DNA of 64,000 nt from Mangrovimonas spongiae (GCF_003944795.1 NZ_RWBG01000003.1:310001-374000), one strand, 5' to 3'. Shown: positions 25,812 through 35,233, numbered from the stretch's first letter. The notes: generated from the sequence alone by a model not told the origin. Program-made: numbers and translations.

Positions 25812-25844
25812 AAAAAAGGCTTCATTAAAAAATGAAGCCTTTTT
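25812..25844 (+). terminator. Orphan terminator ahead of dnaG
   Basis: AAAAAGGCTTCATT pairs with AATGAAGCCTTTTT around a short A loop (25812-25844). It lies 53 bases before dnaG and about 180 bases upstream of the divergent lipoprotein gene, so it has no protein gene to terminate. It may end a short untranslated RNA or act in the dnaG leader. Confidence 0.7.
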
Positions 25845-25896
25845 ACATTTATTGTTTTTATCTTTATATTTTTACACTCTTAATCGCATACATATT

Positions 25897-27861
25897 TTGA
25901 TATCAAAATCCACCATAGATAAAGTATTTGAAACTGCTCGTGTAGAGGAGGTTATTGGCGATTTTGTGCAGTTAAAAAAGGCGGGAAGTAACTTTAAAGG
26001 ATTAAGTCCGTTTAGCGACGAACGCACTCCGAGTTTTATGGTATCGCCTGTAAAGCAAATCTGGAAAGATTTTAGTACCGGAAAAGGTGGTAATGCCGTC
26101 GCTTTTTTAATGGAACACGAGCATTTTACCTATCCAGAAGCCATAAAATACTTAGCTAAAAAGTATAGCATTGAAATTGAAGAAACTCAGCAAACTAACG
26201 AGCAAAAAGAGAAAGCTAACGAGCGTGAGAGTTTGTATTTGGTAAGCGACTTTGCAAACACCTATTTTCAGAAAACATTACATAAAACAAACCAAGGTAA
26301 AGCCATTGGATTAAGCTATTTTAAAGAACGTGGTTTTACACAAGAAACAATTGAAAAGTTCGATTTAGGCTATTCGCTTGATGAATGGCAAGCATTTTCA
26401 GACGAAGCCTTAAAAAAAGGCTATAAAATGGAGTTCCTTGAAAAAACAGGACTCACCATTGTTAAAGGCGATAAACACTTCGATAGGTTTAAAGGGCGCG
26501 TTATGTTCCCTATAAAAAGTATGAGTGGCCGTGTTTTAGGTTTTGGCGGACGTATTTTAACAAACGATAAAAAAGCGGCTAAATACCTAAACTCTCCAGA
26601 GAGCGATATTTACCATAAAAGTAAAGTGCTTTATGGTATTTACAATGCTAAACAAGCCATAGCAAAAGAGGATAATTGCTTTTTAGTTGAAGGTTATACC
26701 GATGTTATTCAGTTTTATCAAACAGGAATACACAATGTGGTATCATCATCTGGGACAGCCTTAACACCAGAACAAATAAGGTTAATTAACAGATTGACTA
26801 ACAACATAACGGTTTTGTTTGATGGCGATGCAGCCGGAATACGCGCATCGCTTCGAGGTATCGATTTAATCCTCGAGCAAGGCATGAATGTAAAAGTGTG
26901 TAGCTTTCCTGAAGGTGAAGATCCCGATAGTTTTGCAAGAGAAAACACCTTAGAAGAGTTAACTACATATTTAGAAAATCACGCTACAGATTTTATACGC
27001 TACAAAGCGTCTATATTAGTTAATGAAGCAAAAGACGATCCAGTTAAACGTGCCGAAACAATTAAAGACATTGTAAATAGTATTTCTAAAATACCAGACC
27101 GGATTAAACAAGAAATTTATTTAAGAGAATGTTCTAAGATAATGGACATTAGCGAAACGGTTTTGTTTAGCACGCTTCAGCAATTAACGCAAAAAGAAAT
27201 TAGCAACGCTAATAAGCAATATAAAAAAGAGCAACAACAAAAAGCTTTCGAGGTTGTAAAAAACGAACCTCAAAGAAAAACGGTCGATGTTCAATATGAA
27301 TTGGAACGAAAAATTATTCAAATTTTATTGCTTTATGGTAATCGTACCGAAATTTTTGACGATTTATTGTTAAAAGAAAACGAAGAGAATGAGCTTGTAC
27401 TAGAGTCGGAAGAAATGGAAGCCAAAGTGTTTCAGAAAATATATTTAGATTTACAAGAAGATGAGATGGAGTTTACCAACGACCATTTTAAAACACTCTA
27501 TTATAGTATAATTGAAAAGCTTAATCAAGACCCAGAATATGCTGTAGAAAATTTAGTTAACGATGTAACGCCAGATGTCGCCTCTGAAATAACGACCATT
27601 CTCATGGAAGATGAGCGGTACGAACTTTCTAACTGGCAAATACAAAATATTTTCCCTAAAGAGAAGACCGATACTGTAGCACAACTTGTAAATCAAACTA
27701 TTTTAAATTTAAGAAGTTATTTAATTTCTAGAAAAATAGATGAATTAAGTGAGGAGGTGAAAAACAATATTCAAGAACAACATCCTACTATTTTGGAAGA
27801 TGTTATGAACTACAAGAAGTTAGATAATTTATTATCTAGAAAACTAGATAAGCCGCTTTAA
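25897..27861 (+). CDS. dnaG: DNA primase, zinc-ligand-free variant
   Basis: This 654-residue enzyme synthesises replication primers. The N-terminal zinc-finger-type domain is recognisable, but its ligands are replaced: in SPFSDERTPSFMVSP ... KDFSTGKGG the positions of the usual Cys, His, Cys, Cys hold Ser37, Ser40, Asp58 and Thr61. The catalytic core is intact, with EGYTD (265-269) and DGDAAG of the TOPRIM fold. A helicase-binding C-terminal region follows. The start is TTG at 25897, giving the family-typical MISKSTIDKVFETAR; no ATG is available upstream. Its stop codon overlaps that of the convergent regulator gene. Confidence 0.93.
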   Translation: MISKSTIDKVFETARVEEVIGDFVQLKKAGSNFKGLSPFSDERTPSFMVSPVKQIWKDFSTGKGGNAVAFLMEHEHFTYPEAIKYLAKKYSIEIEETQQTNEQKEKANERESLYLVSDFANTYFQKTLHKTNQGKAIGLSYFKERGFTQETIEKFDLGYSLDEWQAFSDEALKKGYKMEFLEKTGLTIVKGDKHFDRFKGRVMFPIKSMSGRVLGFGGRILTNDKKAAKYLNSPESDIYHKSKVLYGIYNAKQAIAKEDNCFLVEGYTDVIQFYQTGIHNVVSSSGTALTPEQIRLINRLTNNITVLFDGDAAGIRASLRGIDLILEQGMNVKVCSFPEGEDPDSFARENTLEELTTYLENHATDFIRYKASILVNEAKDDPVKRAETIKDIVNSISKIPDRIKQEIYLRECSKIMDISETVLFSTLQQLTQKEISNANKQYKKEQQQKAFEVVKNEPQRKTVDVQYELERKIIQILLLYGNRTEIFDDLLLKENEENELVLESEEMEAKVFQKIYLDLQEDEMEFTNDHFKTLYYSIIEKLNQDPEYAVENLVNDVTPDVASEITTILMEDERYELSNWQIQNIFPKEKTDTVAQLVNQTILNLRSYLISRKIDELSEEVKNNIQEQHPTILEDVMNYKKLDNLLSRKLDKPL

Positions 27862-28487
27862 ACATTCATTAATTTTGCACGATTAACCAAATCAACAATA
27901 TTGTTTACGTCTAGCTTTTTCATTAAACGCGATTTATACGTACTAACTGTTTTTTCGTTTATTTCCAGTTCTTGGGCAATTTCTTTATTCTTTTTACCTA
28001 CCGATAATAACTTTAATACCTCAATTTCTCTGGTGGACAATTTTTTGTAGTAAGAACCAGAGCGTCTGTTTATTTTTCGTCTATACGATAATTGCTCGGT
28101 TAAATTAGGACTTAAATAGGTTTCGCCTTGGCTTACTTTAGTAATGGCTTCTTTAAGTGTTATAATATTAGCCATTTTAGACAGGTAGCCAGAAGCGCCA
28201 GCTTTAATAGTGTTTAATGCATAAATTTCCTCTGGTTGAGAGGTAAACATAAGAACATTAATATCTGGATACTCTTTAGAGAGTCGCCTTAAAGCCGTAA
28301 TACCATTAAGTTTTGGTAAATCTACTTCGCAAAGAATAACATCGGCTTGATGATGCCTTAAAAATTCGAAAATAGCCTCTCCATTGCTAACACCTCCAAC
28401 AACTCTTATGTCTTGCGATGCCACAAAAATTAACTCAATCCCTTTACGAACAACGGGATGACTATCTGCAACCAATAGTTTAATCAT
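27858..28487 (-). CDS. LuxR-type response regulator with altered phosphorylation site
   Basis: Starting at ATG 28487 the protein has 209 residues: a receiver domain (1-120) and a LuxR/NarL helix-turn-helix (about 143-205: LSTREIEVLKLLSVGKKNKEIAQELEINEKTVSTYKSRLMKKL). In the receiver, the phosphoacceptor position is Glu54 (VILCEVDLP) instead of Asp, confirmed as GAA in the DNA, and one of the acidic pair is Ser9 (ADSHP). The conserved Thr/Ser and Lys (SKMA) remain. It may therefore work without phosphorylation, with Glu mimicking the active state. No histidine kinase gene is adjacent. Confidence 0.88.
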   Translation of the reverse strand: MIKLLVADSHPVVRKGIELIFVASQDIRVVGGVSNGEAIFEFLRHHQADVILCEVDLPKLNGITALRRLSKEYPDINVLMFTSQPEEIYALNTIKAGASGYLSKMANIITLKEAITKVSQGETYLSPNLTEQLSYRRKINRRSGSYYKKLSTREIEVLKLLSVGKKNKEIAQELEINEKTVSTYKSRLMKKLDVNNIVDLVNRAKLMNV

Positions 28488-28580
28488 AATAAAAAAATTT
28501 AAAAATGGTTGTGAGGCAAAAAATAACACCGAAACTTTGTGCTAAAGTAAAGATAATGAATTTTTTACGAATAAACTTAC

Positions 28581-29369
28581 TTACTTTAAATTTTCTGGGA
28601 TTTCACAAACAGGAATAGGAACCATTTTATGTTTGTTGTTACGATTGTAACGAGTATAAATTTTAAATACCTCGAGCTCCCTTCCTGAAAAATCAGCTTC
28701 AGATTTTCCTTTTTCTACCATAGCCATCGCCCATTCTAGTTCTGGGTAAGATGCTCCAATTTGGTCTTCGTCTGTTCTGTCATCTCCCCAAAGGCCATCG
28801 GTTGGTTGTGCATCAATAATATCTTGATTTATACCTAAGTATTTGGCAATCTCATACACTTCGGTTTTAAGTAAATCTGCAATTGGGCTTAAATCTACCC
28901 CACCATCGCCATATTTTGTGTAAAACCCTACGCCAAAATCCTCTACTTTGTTACCTGTACCAGCCACTAAATAGTTATGTAAAGCAGCAAAATAATAAAG
29001 CGTGGTCATTCTTAAACGCGCTCTAGTATTAGCTAGCGACATAAATCTGTCTTCTTCGTTTTTTACCGAAGGTAGTGCTTGGACAAGACTATCAAAAACA
29101 GGGGTTAAGTTAACTTGAGTCATCAAAACATTTGTATAATTAGATTGTAGCCAATTAACATGATTAATAGCTCGGTTAACTTGTGATTGCGCTTGGTGGA
29201 TGGGCATTTCTAAAACCAAAACATCTAATCCTGTTTTGGCACACAAGGTTGAGGTTACAGCAGAATCTATTCCGCCAGAAACGCCTATAACAAAACCATT
29301 AATTTTAGCGTTATTAGCATAATCTTTTAACCAATTTACAATATGATTAACTACTTTTTCTGTTTGCAT
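28581..29369 (-). CDS. nadE: NAD synthetase, ammonia-dependent type
   Basis: This 262-residue enzyme amidates deamido-NAD to NAD. The PP-loop ATPase motif SGGIDS (about 31-36), the GTGNKVEDFGVGFYTKYGDGGVDLSPIADL segment and the QPTDGLW loop are present. The glutaminase domain found in long NadE forms is absent, so free ammonia or a partner must supply nitrogen. It is divergent from gldB; nadE-gldB-gldC is also the order I recall in Flavobacterium johnsoniae. Confidence 0.93.
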   Translation of the reverse strand: MQTEKVVNHIVNWLKDYANNAKINGFVIGVSGGIDSAVTSTLCAKTGLDVLVLEMPIHQAQSQVNRAINHVNWLQSNYTNVLMTQVNLTPVFDSLVQALPSVKNEEDRFMSLANTRARLRMTTLYYFAALHNYLVAGTGNKVEDFGVGFYTKYGDGGVDLSPIADLLKTEVYEIAKYLGINQDIIDAQPTDGLWGDDRTDEDQIGASYPELEWAMAMVEKGKSEADFSGRELEVFKIYTRYNRNNKHKMVPIPVCEIPENLK

Positions 29370-29373
29370 GATG

Positions 29374-29405
29374 ACTAAATTTAAAACAAAGAATTAGTAC
29401 CTTTG
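29374..29405 (+). promoter_or_regulatory. Promoter of gldB-gldC
   Basis: TTG at 29374-29376, a 21-base spacer and a perfect TACCTTTG at 29398-29405. The predicted start near 29412 is consistent with either candidate gldB start (29436 or 29463). Confidence 0.6.
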
Positions 29406-29462
29406 CCACACAAAAATAACGTAATCGTTGTATTAATGAAAATTAACTTGAACGAAGTTTAT

Positions 29463-30428
29463 ATGAAAAAGACCATGTTGCTTTTTATCGTTTTAATGAT
29501 ATGCTTTTCCTGTAACAAGGATAGCAAAATTGAAAGACAGATAGCTACTATAGATGTTGATTTTACCATAGAACGATTTGATCTTGCTTTTCAAGAAGCC
29601 ACACCCAAAGATTTGCCTAAACTTAAATCGGCTTACCCATTTATGTTTCCTCGTCAATATAAAGACACCTTTTGGATTGATAGGATGGCAGATACTTTGC
29701 AGCAAGAACTCCTTAAAGAAACCACAAAAACATTTCCAGATTTAAAGCAAGAACGGCAAGATATAAAAACCTTATTTCAGCATTTAAAATTTTATTTTCC
29801 TAATAATTTTAAAATACCAAGAGTTGTTACAACAACTTCGAGTGTAGATTACCGCAATAAGGTTGTTGTAACAGATACTATTGTGTTAATTTCTTTAGAC
29901 ACCTATTTAGGTGAAAGCCATAAGTTTTATCAAGGTATTCAAAAGTATTTAAGAGAACGTTTTGATAAATCGCAAATAAGTATCGATTTAGCTAAAAAAT
30001 ATTCTGAAAACTATATATATCAAGAGCAAAAGAAAACACTCTTAGACGAGATGATTTATTTTGGTAAACAGCTTTATTTTACAGAGAAAATGTTACCTAA
30101 AAAACAAAAGAATGAGATTATTGGGTATACCAAAGACGATTATCTTTGGGCAGAAAAAAATGAAAACCAGATTTGGCGTTATTTTCTAGAAAAAGAACTA
30201 TTGTTTAGTACCAATTCTAAATTACCAAGTAGATTTATAAATCCGGCGCCATTCTCTAAGTTTTACCTACAAGAAATAGATAGTGAATCTCCTGGAGAAA
30301 TAGGAAAATATATGGGCTGGCAAATAGTTAAAGCTTACATGGAAAACAATGATGTTTCTCTAAGCCAAATGCTTTTAAAATCGCCCGAAGCAATTTTTAA
30401 TAACTCAAAATTTAAACCAAAACGATAA
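29463..30428 (+). CDS. gldB: Gliding motility lipoprotein GldB
   Basis: Beginning at ATG 29463 the 321-residue product has a lipoprotein signal (MKKTMLLFIVLMICFSC, Cys17), then a soluble domain typical of GldB (YPFMFPRQYKDTFWIDRM ... PEAIFNNSKFKP). GldB is required for gliding in Flavobacterium and stabilises other Gld lipoproteins. An earlier in-frame ATG (29436) would add nine residues ahead of the signal and is less likely. Its stop and the gldC start share one base (TAATG), indicating translational coupling. Confidence 0.9.
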   Translation: MKKTMLLFIVLMICFSCNKDSKIERQIATIDVDFTIERFDLAFQEATPKDLPKLKSAYPFMFPRQYKDTFWIDRMADTLQQELLKETTKTFPDLKQERQDIKTLFQHLKFYFPNNFKIPRVVTTTSSVDYRNKVVVTDTIVLISLDTYLGESHKFYQGIQKYLRERFDKSQISIDLAKKYSENYIYQEQKKTLLDEMIYFGKQLYFTEKMLPKKQKNEIIGYTKDDYLWAEKNENQIWRYFLEKELLFSTNSKLPSRFINPAPFSKFYLQEIDSESPGEIGKYMGWQIVKAYMENNDVSLSQMLLKSPEAIFNNSKFKPKR

Positions 30429-30763
30429 TGGCAAATATAAAATCGACCATAGAATTAACCGTAGAATTAGATGAAAATCGCGTACCGGAAAAACTAACTT
30501 GGAATGCCCAAGATGGCGGTATAAAAAACGAAGAAGCGAAAGCGATGATGCTTTCGGTTTGGGATAGTGAAAAGCAAGAGTCTTTACGTATCGACTTATG
30601 GACAAAAGATATGCCTGTTGATGAGATGAAAGTGTTTTTTCACCAAACCTTAGTAGCTATGAGCAATACTTTTAAGCGCGCTACCCAAGACGAAAAAATG
30701 AGTGCTACAATGATGGATTTTTGTGATTATTTTGCGGAAAAATTAGAGCTTACAAAAAAGTAA
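30428..30763 (+). CDS. gldC: Gliding motility protein GldC
   Basis: This 111-residue soluble protein lacks a signal peptide and matches GldC in length and sequence character (TIELTVELDENRVPEKLTWNA ... MMDFCDYFAEKLELTKK). GldC is a cytoplasmic accessory that enhances but is not strictly required for gliding in Flavobacterium. It is cotranslated with gldB and abuts the convergent rodA with no intergenic base. Confidence 0.9.
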   Translation: MANIKSTIELTVELDENRVPEKLTWNAQDGGIKNEEAKAMMLSVWDSEKQESLRIDLWTKDMPVDEMKVFFHQTLVAMSNTFKRATQDEKMSATMMDFCDYFAEKLELTKK

Positions 30764-32041
30764 TTACCACTCGTTAATTCTATTAGAATCTAGTTTAATA
30801 AAGATAAATAGTAAAATTGTAAAGCCCCAAAGCCCAGAACCACCATAGCTAAAAAAGGGTAAAGGAATACCAATAGTAGGTATTAAGCCCATTACCATAC
30901 CTATGTTTATCATAAAATGGGTAAACATAATTGCGGCAACACTATACCCATAAATTCTACTAAATTGCGATTTTTGAAGTTCGGCTAGATGTAGGATTCT
31001 TAGTAAGAGCAAAACAAAAAGTATAATTACAAAAACACTTCCTACAAAACCCCATTCTTCACCAACGGTGCTAAAAATATAATCGGTATGTTGCTCGGGA
31101 ACAAATTTTCCTGTCGTTCTTGTGCCTTCTAAAAAGCCTTTTCCTGTCCAGCGGCCAGAACTTATGGCTTGTTCAGATTGGATAAGGTTGTAAGCCTCCC
31201 GTTTTTTCATGAGTTCAAGTTTGGCTGGGTCTTTTTCTAGGCGCAGCCAAAGTGTAATTCTGTTTTGTTGGTGTGGTTGAAGGATATTATTGTAAAAAAA
31301 CTTCACTCCAAAAGCTAATACACTGCATGCTATAATAGTAAATAATGTTTTGTAGAAAGCTGGTTTTTTCCTTCTTGTGAAATGATAAGTTAAAATAATT
31401 ACCGACGCTCCCAATATCGTGGCTAGAATGCCAAATTTTAGGGCAGATATAGCAATTAGTATAAGTAAAACGCCAATGGTTAGGTATATTTTGGGTAGAC
31501 CTTCTCTATATAAAACGAAAAAAAATGAGGCGTAAACAATAGTACTACCAGCATCGTTTTGTAATAAGATTAAAAGCGCTGGAATGGCAATTATGGTAAA
31601 GATTCTTATTTGATCTTTAAATGTTTTTATGTCGGTGTTAAGGTCGCTAATGTATTTTGCCACGGCTAGAGCGGTTGCTGTTTTAGCAAATTCACTTGGT
31701 TGTATGGTCATACCGCCTATACCATACCACGAAGTTGCACCATTAACATTTTTTCCAAAGAAAAAGAGCCCTATTAAAGAGAGCATGGCTATGATGTAGA
31801 TAACACTCGAAAACCGCTCGTAAAACTTAGCGTCTATGGCCAATACGAGCACAATAAGTATAAATGTCAGGAAAATAAACATAAGTTGTTTTCCGTAGGG
31901 TTGAGAAAAATCTAAATAATTAAATGTTTCGCCAACATGCGAAGCCGATAGGATGTTTAGCCAGCCATAGCCTACTAGTAGTAGAAAAAGAATAATGGTA
32001 ATCCAATCGAATTTAAAATATCTATTAGTTTCTCTATACAT
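30764..32041 (-). CDS. rodA: Rod-shape SEDS peptidoglycan glycosyltransferase RodA
   Basis: This polytopic membrane enzyme polymerises lipid II during lateral wall growth. The 425-residue protein has about ten hydrophobic helices and the SEDS motifs, including GGMTIQPSEFAK and the C-terminal PTIGIPLPFFSYGGSGL. It overlaps the PBP2 gene by one base, and the pair forms the elongation synthase. It is the last gene of the mre cluster. Confidence 0.95.
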   Translation of the reverse strand: MYRETNRYFKFDWITIILFLLLVGYGWLNILSASHVGETFNYLDFSQPYGKQLMFIFLTFILIVLVLAIDAKFYERFSSVIYIIAMLSLIGLFFFGKNVNGATSWYGIGGMTIQPSEFAKTATALAVAKYISDLNTDIKTFKDQIRIFTIIAIPALLILLQNDAGSTIVYASFFFVLYREGLPKIYLTIGVLLILIAISALKFGILATILGASVIILTYHFTRRKKPAFYKTLFTIIACSVLAFGVKFFYNNILQPHQQNRITLWLRLEKDPAKLELMKKREAYNLIQSEQAISSGRWTGKGFLEGTRTTGKFVPEQHTDYIFSTVGEEWGFVGSVFVIILFVLLLLRILHLAELQKSQFSRIYGYSVAAIMFTHFMINIGMVMGLIPTIGIPLPFFSYGGSGLWGFTILLFIFIKLDSNRINEW

Positions 32042-33897
32042 TAATTTATGCTAAATGGTTGCCCTGAGTAGGGTTTTATATATTCATCTTCTAAGCTATT
32101 GTTTAATAGCCAAGTTTCCATATCGGTTCTGGTAATGTCGCCTTTTAAATATTGTTCAATCATTAAACTGGCTATTCTTCCTGCGTAAATAGATCCATAA
32201 TGCCCATTTTCAACTAAAACAGCAAGGGCAATTTTGGGATCATCTTTAGGAGCAAATGCCACAAAAATAGAGTGATCTTGTAGCTGCATGCGTTCGCCAT
32301 CAATTTTTATAAAGTTTTCGGCAGTACCTGTTTTTCCACAAATCTCTATACCTGGGATTCTTAAAAACTTAGCGGTTCCGTTTTCATAAACATCATATAA
32401 TCCTTCAATAATAGGGTCGAAATGTTTTGGTGCTACGGTTGTTTCATGCTTAGTAACAAAATCTTTGTTTATTTTTTCGCCTTCTATGCCTTTTATAATA
32501 TGTGGTGTATAGTAGTAACCCCGGTTGGCAATAGCGGCAGTGAAGTTAGCCATGTGAATAGGGGTGGTTAAAATTTCGCCTTGTCCAATTGAGTTTGAAA
32601 TAATTGTTGTAGCACCCCAACGAAAATCTGGATACCATTTATCATAGTAAGCACCATCTGGAATATTACCTTTTTTTCCAATAGGTAAATCTGTACCTAG
32701 GTACTGTCCTAAACCAAAGCTTTTAATGTGGTTACTCCATACATCCATCCCTTTACTGGCATTACTATATTTATCGATTGATTTTCTGTAAATAGTTGCA
32801 AAGTAAGAGTTACAAGATTTAGCGATTCCTTTGGTTAAATCTCGGCGTCCGCCACCACAATGACATCCCATTGGGCGTCTTCCGCCATAATGATAAGCGC
32901 CTCTACAGGTTACCGAAAAGCTAGGTGTAATAACATCTTCTTGTAGTGCTGTAAGTGCTACAAGGGCTTTAAAAGGAGAGCCTGGTTCGTGAACACGTAA
33001 TAAGCCTTTGTCTATTAATGGTAGATGAATAGAGTCTTTATAGAGTTTGTTGTAATTTTTAGAACGTTTTCTGCCTACTAATAAATTGGGATTATATGAA
33101 GGTGCCGAAACTAAAGCTAAAATTTCACCAGTTTTTGGCTCTATAGCAACTATGCCGCCTCTTTTGTTTACCATAAGTTTTTCGCCATAAGCTTGTAGTT
33201 TGGAATCTATAGTTATGGTGATATCTTTTCCGGGAACAGGAATAGTATCGAATTTACCGTTTTTGTATGGGCCTAAGTCGCGGTTAAATCGGTCTTTTTG
33301 GATAAACTTAACGCCTTTAACACCACGTAACTCTTCCTCGTAAGACAGTTCAACTCCTTGTTTCCCTATTAAATCGCCCATTTTGTAATAGGGATTTTTT
33401 TGTATTTGCCCTTGGTTAACTTCGGCAATAAACCCTAAAACATTGGCGCCAATAGAGGTTTGATAATCTCTTAAAGAGCGCTTTTGAATGTAAAACCCTT
33501 CATATTTACGCATTTTCTCCTGTAGTACGGCATAATCTTCTTTTGAGAGGTGCGATACAAATACCGATGGCAGTCTTGGCGAATAGTGATAAGCTTTATT
33601 GTAGGTTTTTACAAATTGTGCTTTGTCTATTTTTAATAATGAACAAAATTCAACAGTATCTAAAGGTTTAACTTCTCTAGGAATAACCATAACATCGTAA
33701 GATGGCTGATTAGCAACTAGTAGCTCGCCATTCCGGTCAAAAACAAAGCCGCGTTTAGGGTAATCGTAAACTTTTCGTATAGCAGGGTCTTCAAACAAAT
33801 CGTAGTTGTCCGAATTATAGATTTGTAAGTAGAAAAGTCTGCCAATAAAAACGATTCCTACAACAATAATAGAAACGAATAGTAATAATTGTCTCAT
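32041..33897 (-). CDS. mrdA: Penicillin-binding protein 2 (elongation transpeptidase)
   Basis: The 618-residue protein has an N-terminal membrane anchor (1-27), a pedestal/dimerisation domain and a C-terminal transpeptidase domain with the three active-site motifs: SPFK (in EPGSPFKALVAL), SCN (KSCNSYFATIY) and KTG (ICGKTGTAEN). It crosslinks peptidoglycan together with RodA. It lies immediately after mreD in the operon. Confidence 0.95.
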   Translation of the reverse strand: MRQLLLFVSIIVVGIVFIGRLFYLQIYNSDNYDLFEDPAIRKVYDYPKRGFVFDRNGELLVANQPSYDVMVIPREVKPLDTVEFCSLLKIDKAQFVKTYNKAYHYSPRLPSVFVSHLSKEDYAVLQEKMRKYEGFYIQKRSLRDYQTSIGANVLGFIAEVNQGQIQKNPYYKMGDLIGKQGVELSYEEELRGVKGVKFIQKDRFNRDLGPYKNGKFDTIPVPGKDITITIDSKLQAYGEKLMVNKRGGIVAIEPKTGEILALVSAPSYNPNLLVGRKRSKNYNKLYKDSIHLPLIDKGLLRVHEPGSPFKALVALTALQEDVITPSFSVTCRGAYHYGGRRPMGCHCGGGRRDLTKGIAKSCNSYFATIYRKSIDKYSNASKGMDVWSNHIKSFGLGQYLGTDLPIGKKGNIPDGAYYDKWYPDFRWGATTIISNSIGQGEILTTPIHMANFTAAIANRGYYYTPHIIKGIEGEKINKDFVTKHETTVAPKHFDPIIEGLYDVYENGTAKFLRIPGIEICGKTGTAENFIKIDGERMQLQDHSIFVAFAPKDDPKIALAVLVENGHYGSIYAGRIASLMIEQYLKGDITRTDMETWLLNNSLEDEYIKPYSGQPFSIN

Positions 33898-34401
33898 TTA
33901 ACGCTTTCTGCTAAAAATTATGATTGTTAATACGGTTAGTATTATAGTAAAAATACTAGAGAATAACGTTTTTTTAAGTATTAAAAGTATGTTCTTTATG
34001 TTAAAAACTTCTAAAGAGAATACAACCAAATGATGTATTAAGGTTAGCGTAATTAAATATACGAGGAGCGCTCCAAATTCAATAGTGTTAAACCTAATAG
34101 TTTGATGCTCGTAAGCTGCCCCAAATGAAAACTTTAAAATAATAGGTCTGGTGTAAGCAGCCGTTAATGCAGCTGCAGCATGAATACCGCCAGAATCGGA
34201 AAAAATATCGACAAAAAGCCCTAATAAAAAACTTAAAAATAAAAATAAAAAACGGTTATTTTTAATAGGATAAAGTGCTATAAAAAGAATGTAAAGATAT
34301 GGGTTTATATATCCTAAAAAATTAATGTGATTTAAGATTAATGCTTGAAGAAGCACAAGTATGACAAAACGTAATGTATGGCCAGAAATTAAATTATTCA
34401 T
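33898..34401 (-). CDS. mreD: Rod-shape membrane protein MreD
   Basis: This is a 167-residue, strongly hydrophobic protein with about five transmembrane helices (for example ILVLLQALILNHINFLGYI and FLFLFLSFLLGLFVDIF). Sequence conservation in MreD is low, so the name rests on topology and on its exact position between mreC and mrdA; it overlaps mreC by 8 bases and abuts mrdA. It links the cytoskeletal elongasome components in the inner membrane. Confidence 0.85.
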   Translation of the reverse strand: MNNLISGHTLRFVILVLLQALILNHINFLGYINPYLYILFIALYPIKNNRFLFLFLSFLLGLFVDIFSDSGGIHAAAALTAAYTRPIILKFSFGAAYEHQTIRFNTIEFGALLVYLITLTLIHHLVVFSLEVFNIKNILLILKKTLFSSIFTIILTVLTIIIFSRKR

Positions 34402-35224
34402 CTGTTGGGTTTAACAGGTTGTTAATTTCATTTTTATCTTTATTCTCTATAATGTAAACATGTTCAATATTAGTCATGTCATTAAAGAGTTTTACGTTTA
34501 TAGTATAATAATTTTCAGCGTTGTCTAAAGAAAAATCTGTAACAGTGCCAATAGGAATTCCCTTAGGAAAAATAGCCGAAAGCCCTGAGGTTGTAATGGT
34601 GTCGCCTTGGGTTACCGGTGCTATTTTAGGAATTTCTTTTAATTGAACTGTATAGGGCGATTTACCATTCCAAATTAACGACCCAAAATGATTTGTATGT
34701 TTTAGTTTAGCGCTTATTCTACTATTGGTGTTTAAAATAGAAATTACAGTAGAAAACTTTTTACTTGTTTGGTCTATTATTCCTAAAATACCTTTTGGTG
34801 TAATAACACCAAAATCTTCTTTTATACTATCTCGTTCCCCTTTGTTTAGTAATAAAATATTATCAGTTGCAGAGTAACTGTTTTTTATCACCAAAGCAGG
34901 TGTGAATTTGTAAGCGATGCCAAAACTTGTACTGTCTATGTAAGTGATTTGAATAGAATCGTTTTGTTTTTCACCGTTGTGAATAAGCATTCTTAAATTA
35001 TTGTTCTCCTCTTGAAGAATGGTATTTTGTGTTTTTAAATTAAAATACTCAGAAATATTGTTAGTCGAATTATAAATGCCACCACTTAAAAAGTTAGCTG
35101 AATTTATAAACCGACTTTTGTGATAAGAATGCGATTGAATAGTAAAAACAAGCGATATAGAAAGCAATAATATATACAACAAAAAGGTTTTGTTTCTTAT
35201 TAAAAAGTTAATGATTTGTTGCAT
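34394..35224 (-). CDS. mreC: Rod-shape protein MreC
   Basis: The 276-residue protein has an N-terminal transmembrane helix (about 12-30), a periplasmic coiled coil (about 55-85: NLKTQNTILQEENNNLRMLI) and the beta-rich MreC core with GVITPKGILGIIDQTSKKFS and GDTITTSGLSAIFPKGIPIGTV segments. It scaffolds PBP2 and RodA. Nine bases separate it from mreB. Confidence 0.93.
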   Translation of the reverse strand: MQQIINFLIRNKTFLLYILLLSISLVFTIQSHSYHKSRFINSANFLSGGIYNSTNNISEYFNLKTQNTILQEENNNLRMLIHNGEKQNDSIQITYIDSTSFGIAYKFTPALVIKNSYSATDNILLLNKGERDSIKEDFGVITPKGILGIIDQTSKKFSTVISILNTNSRISAKLKHTNHFGSLIWNGKSPYTVQLKEIPKIAPVTQGDTITTSGLSAIFPKGIPIGTVTDFSLDNAENYYTINVKLFNDMTNIEHVYIIENKDKNEINNLLNPTDE

Positions 35225-35233
35225 ATGTTATGG

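Noticed and set aside
29403-29462. Longer gldB reading frame with 20 extra N-terminal codons
   Set aside because: The extra residues would precede the lipoprotein signal, and the frame's TTG start overlaps the promoter -7 box; ATG 29463 gives a standard lipoprotein.
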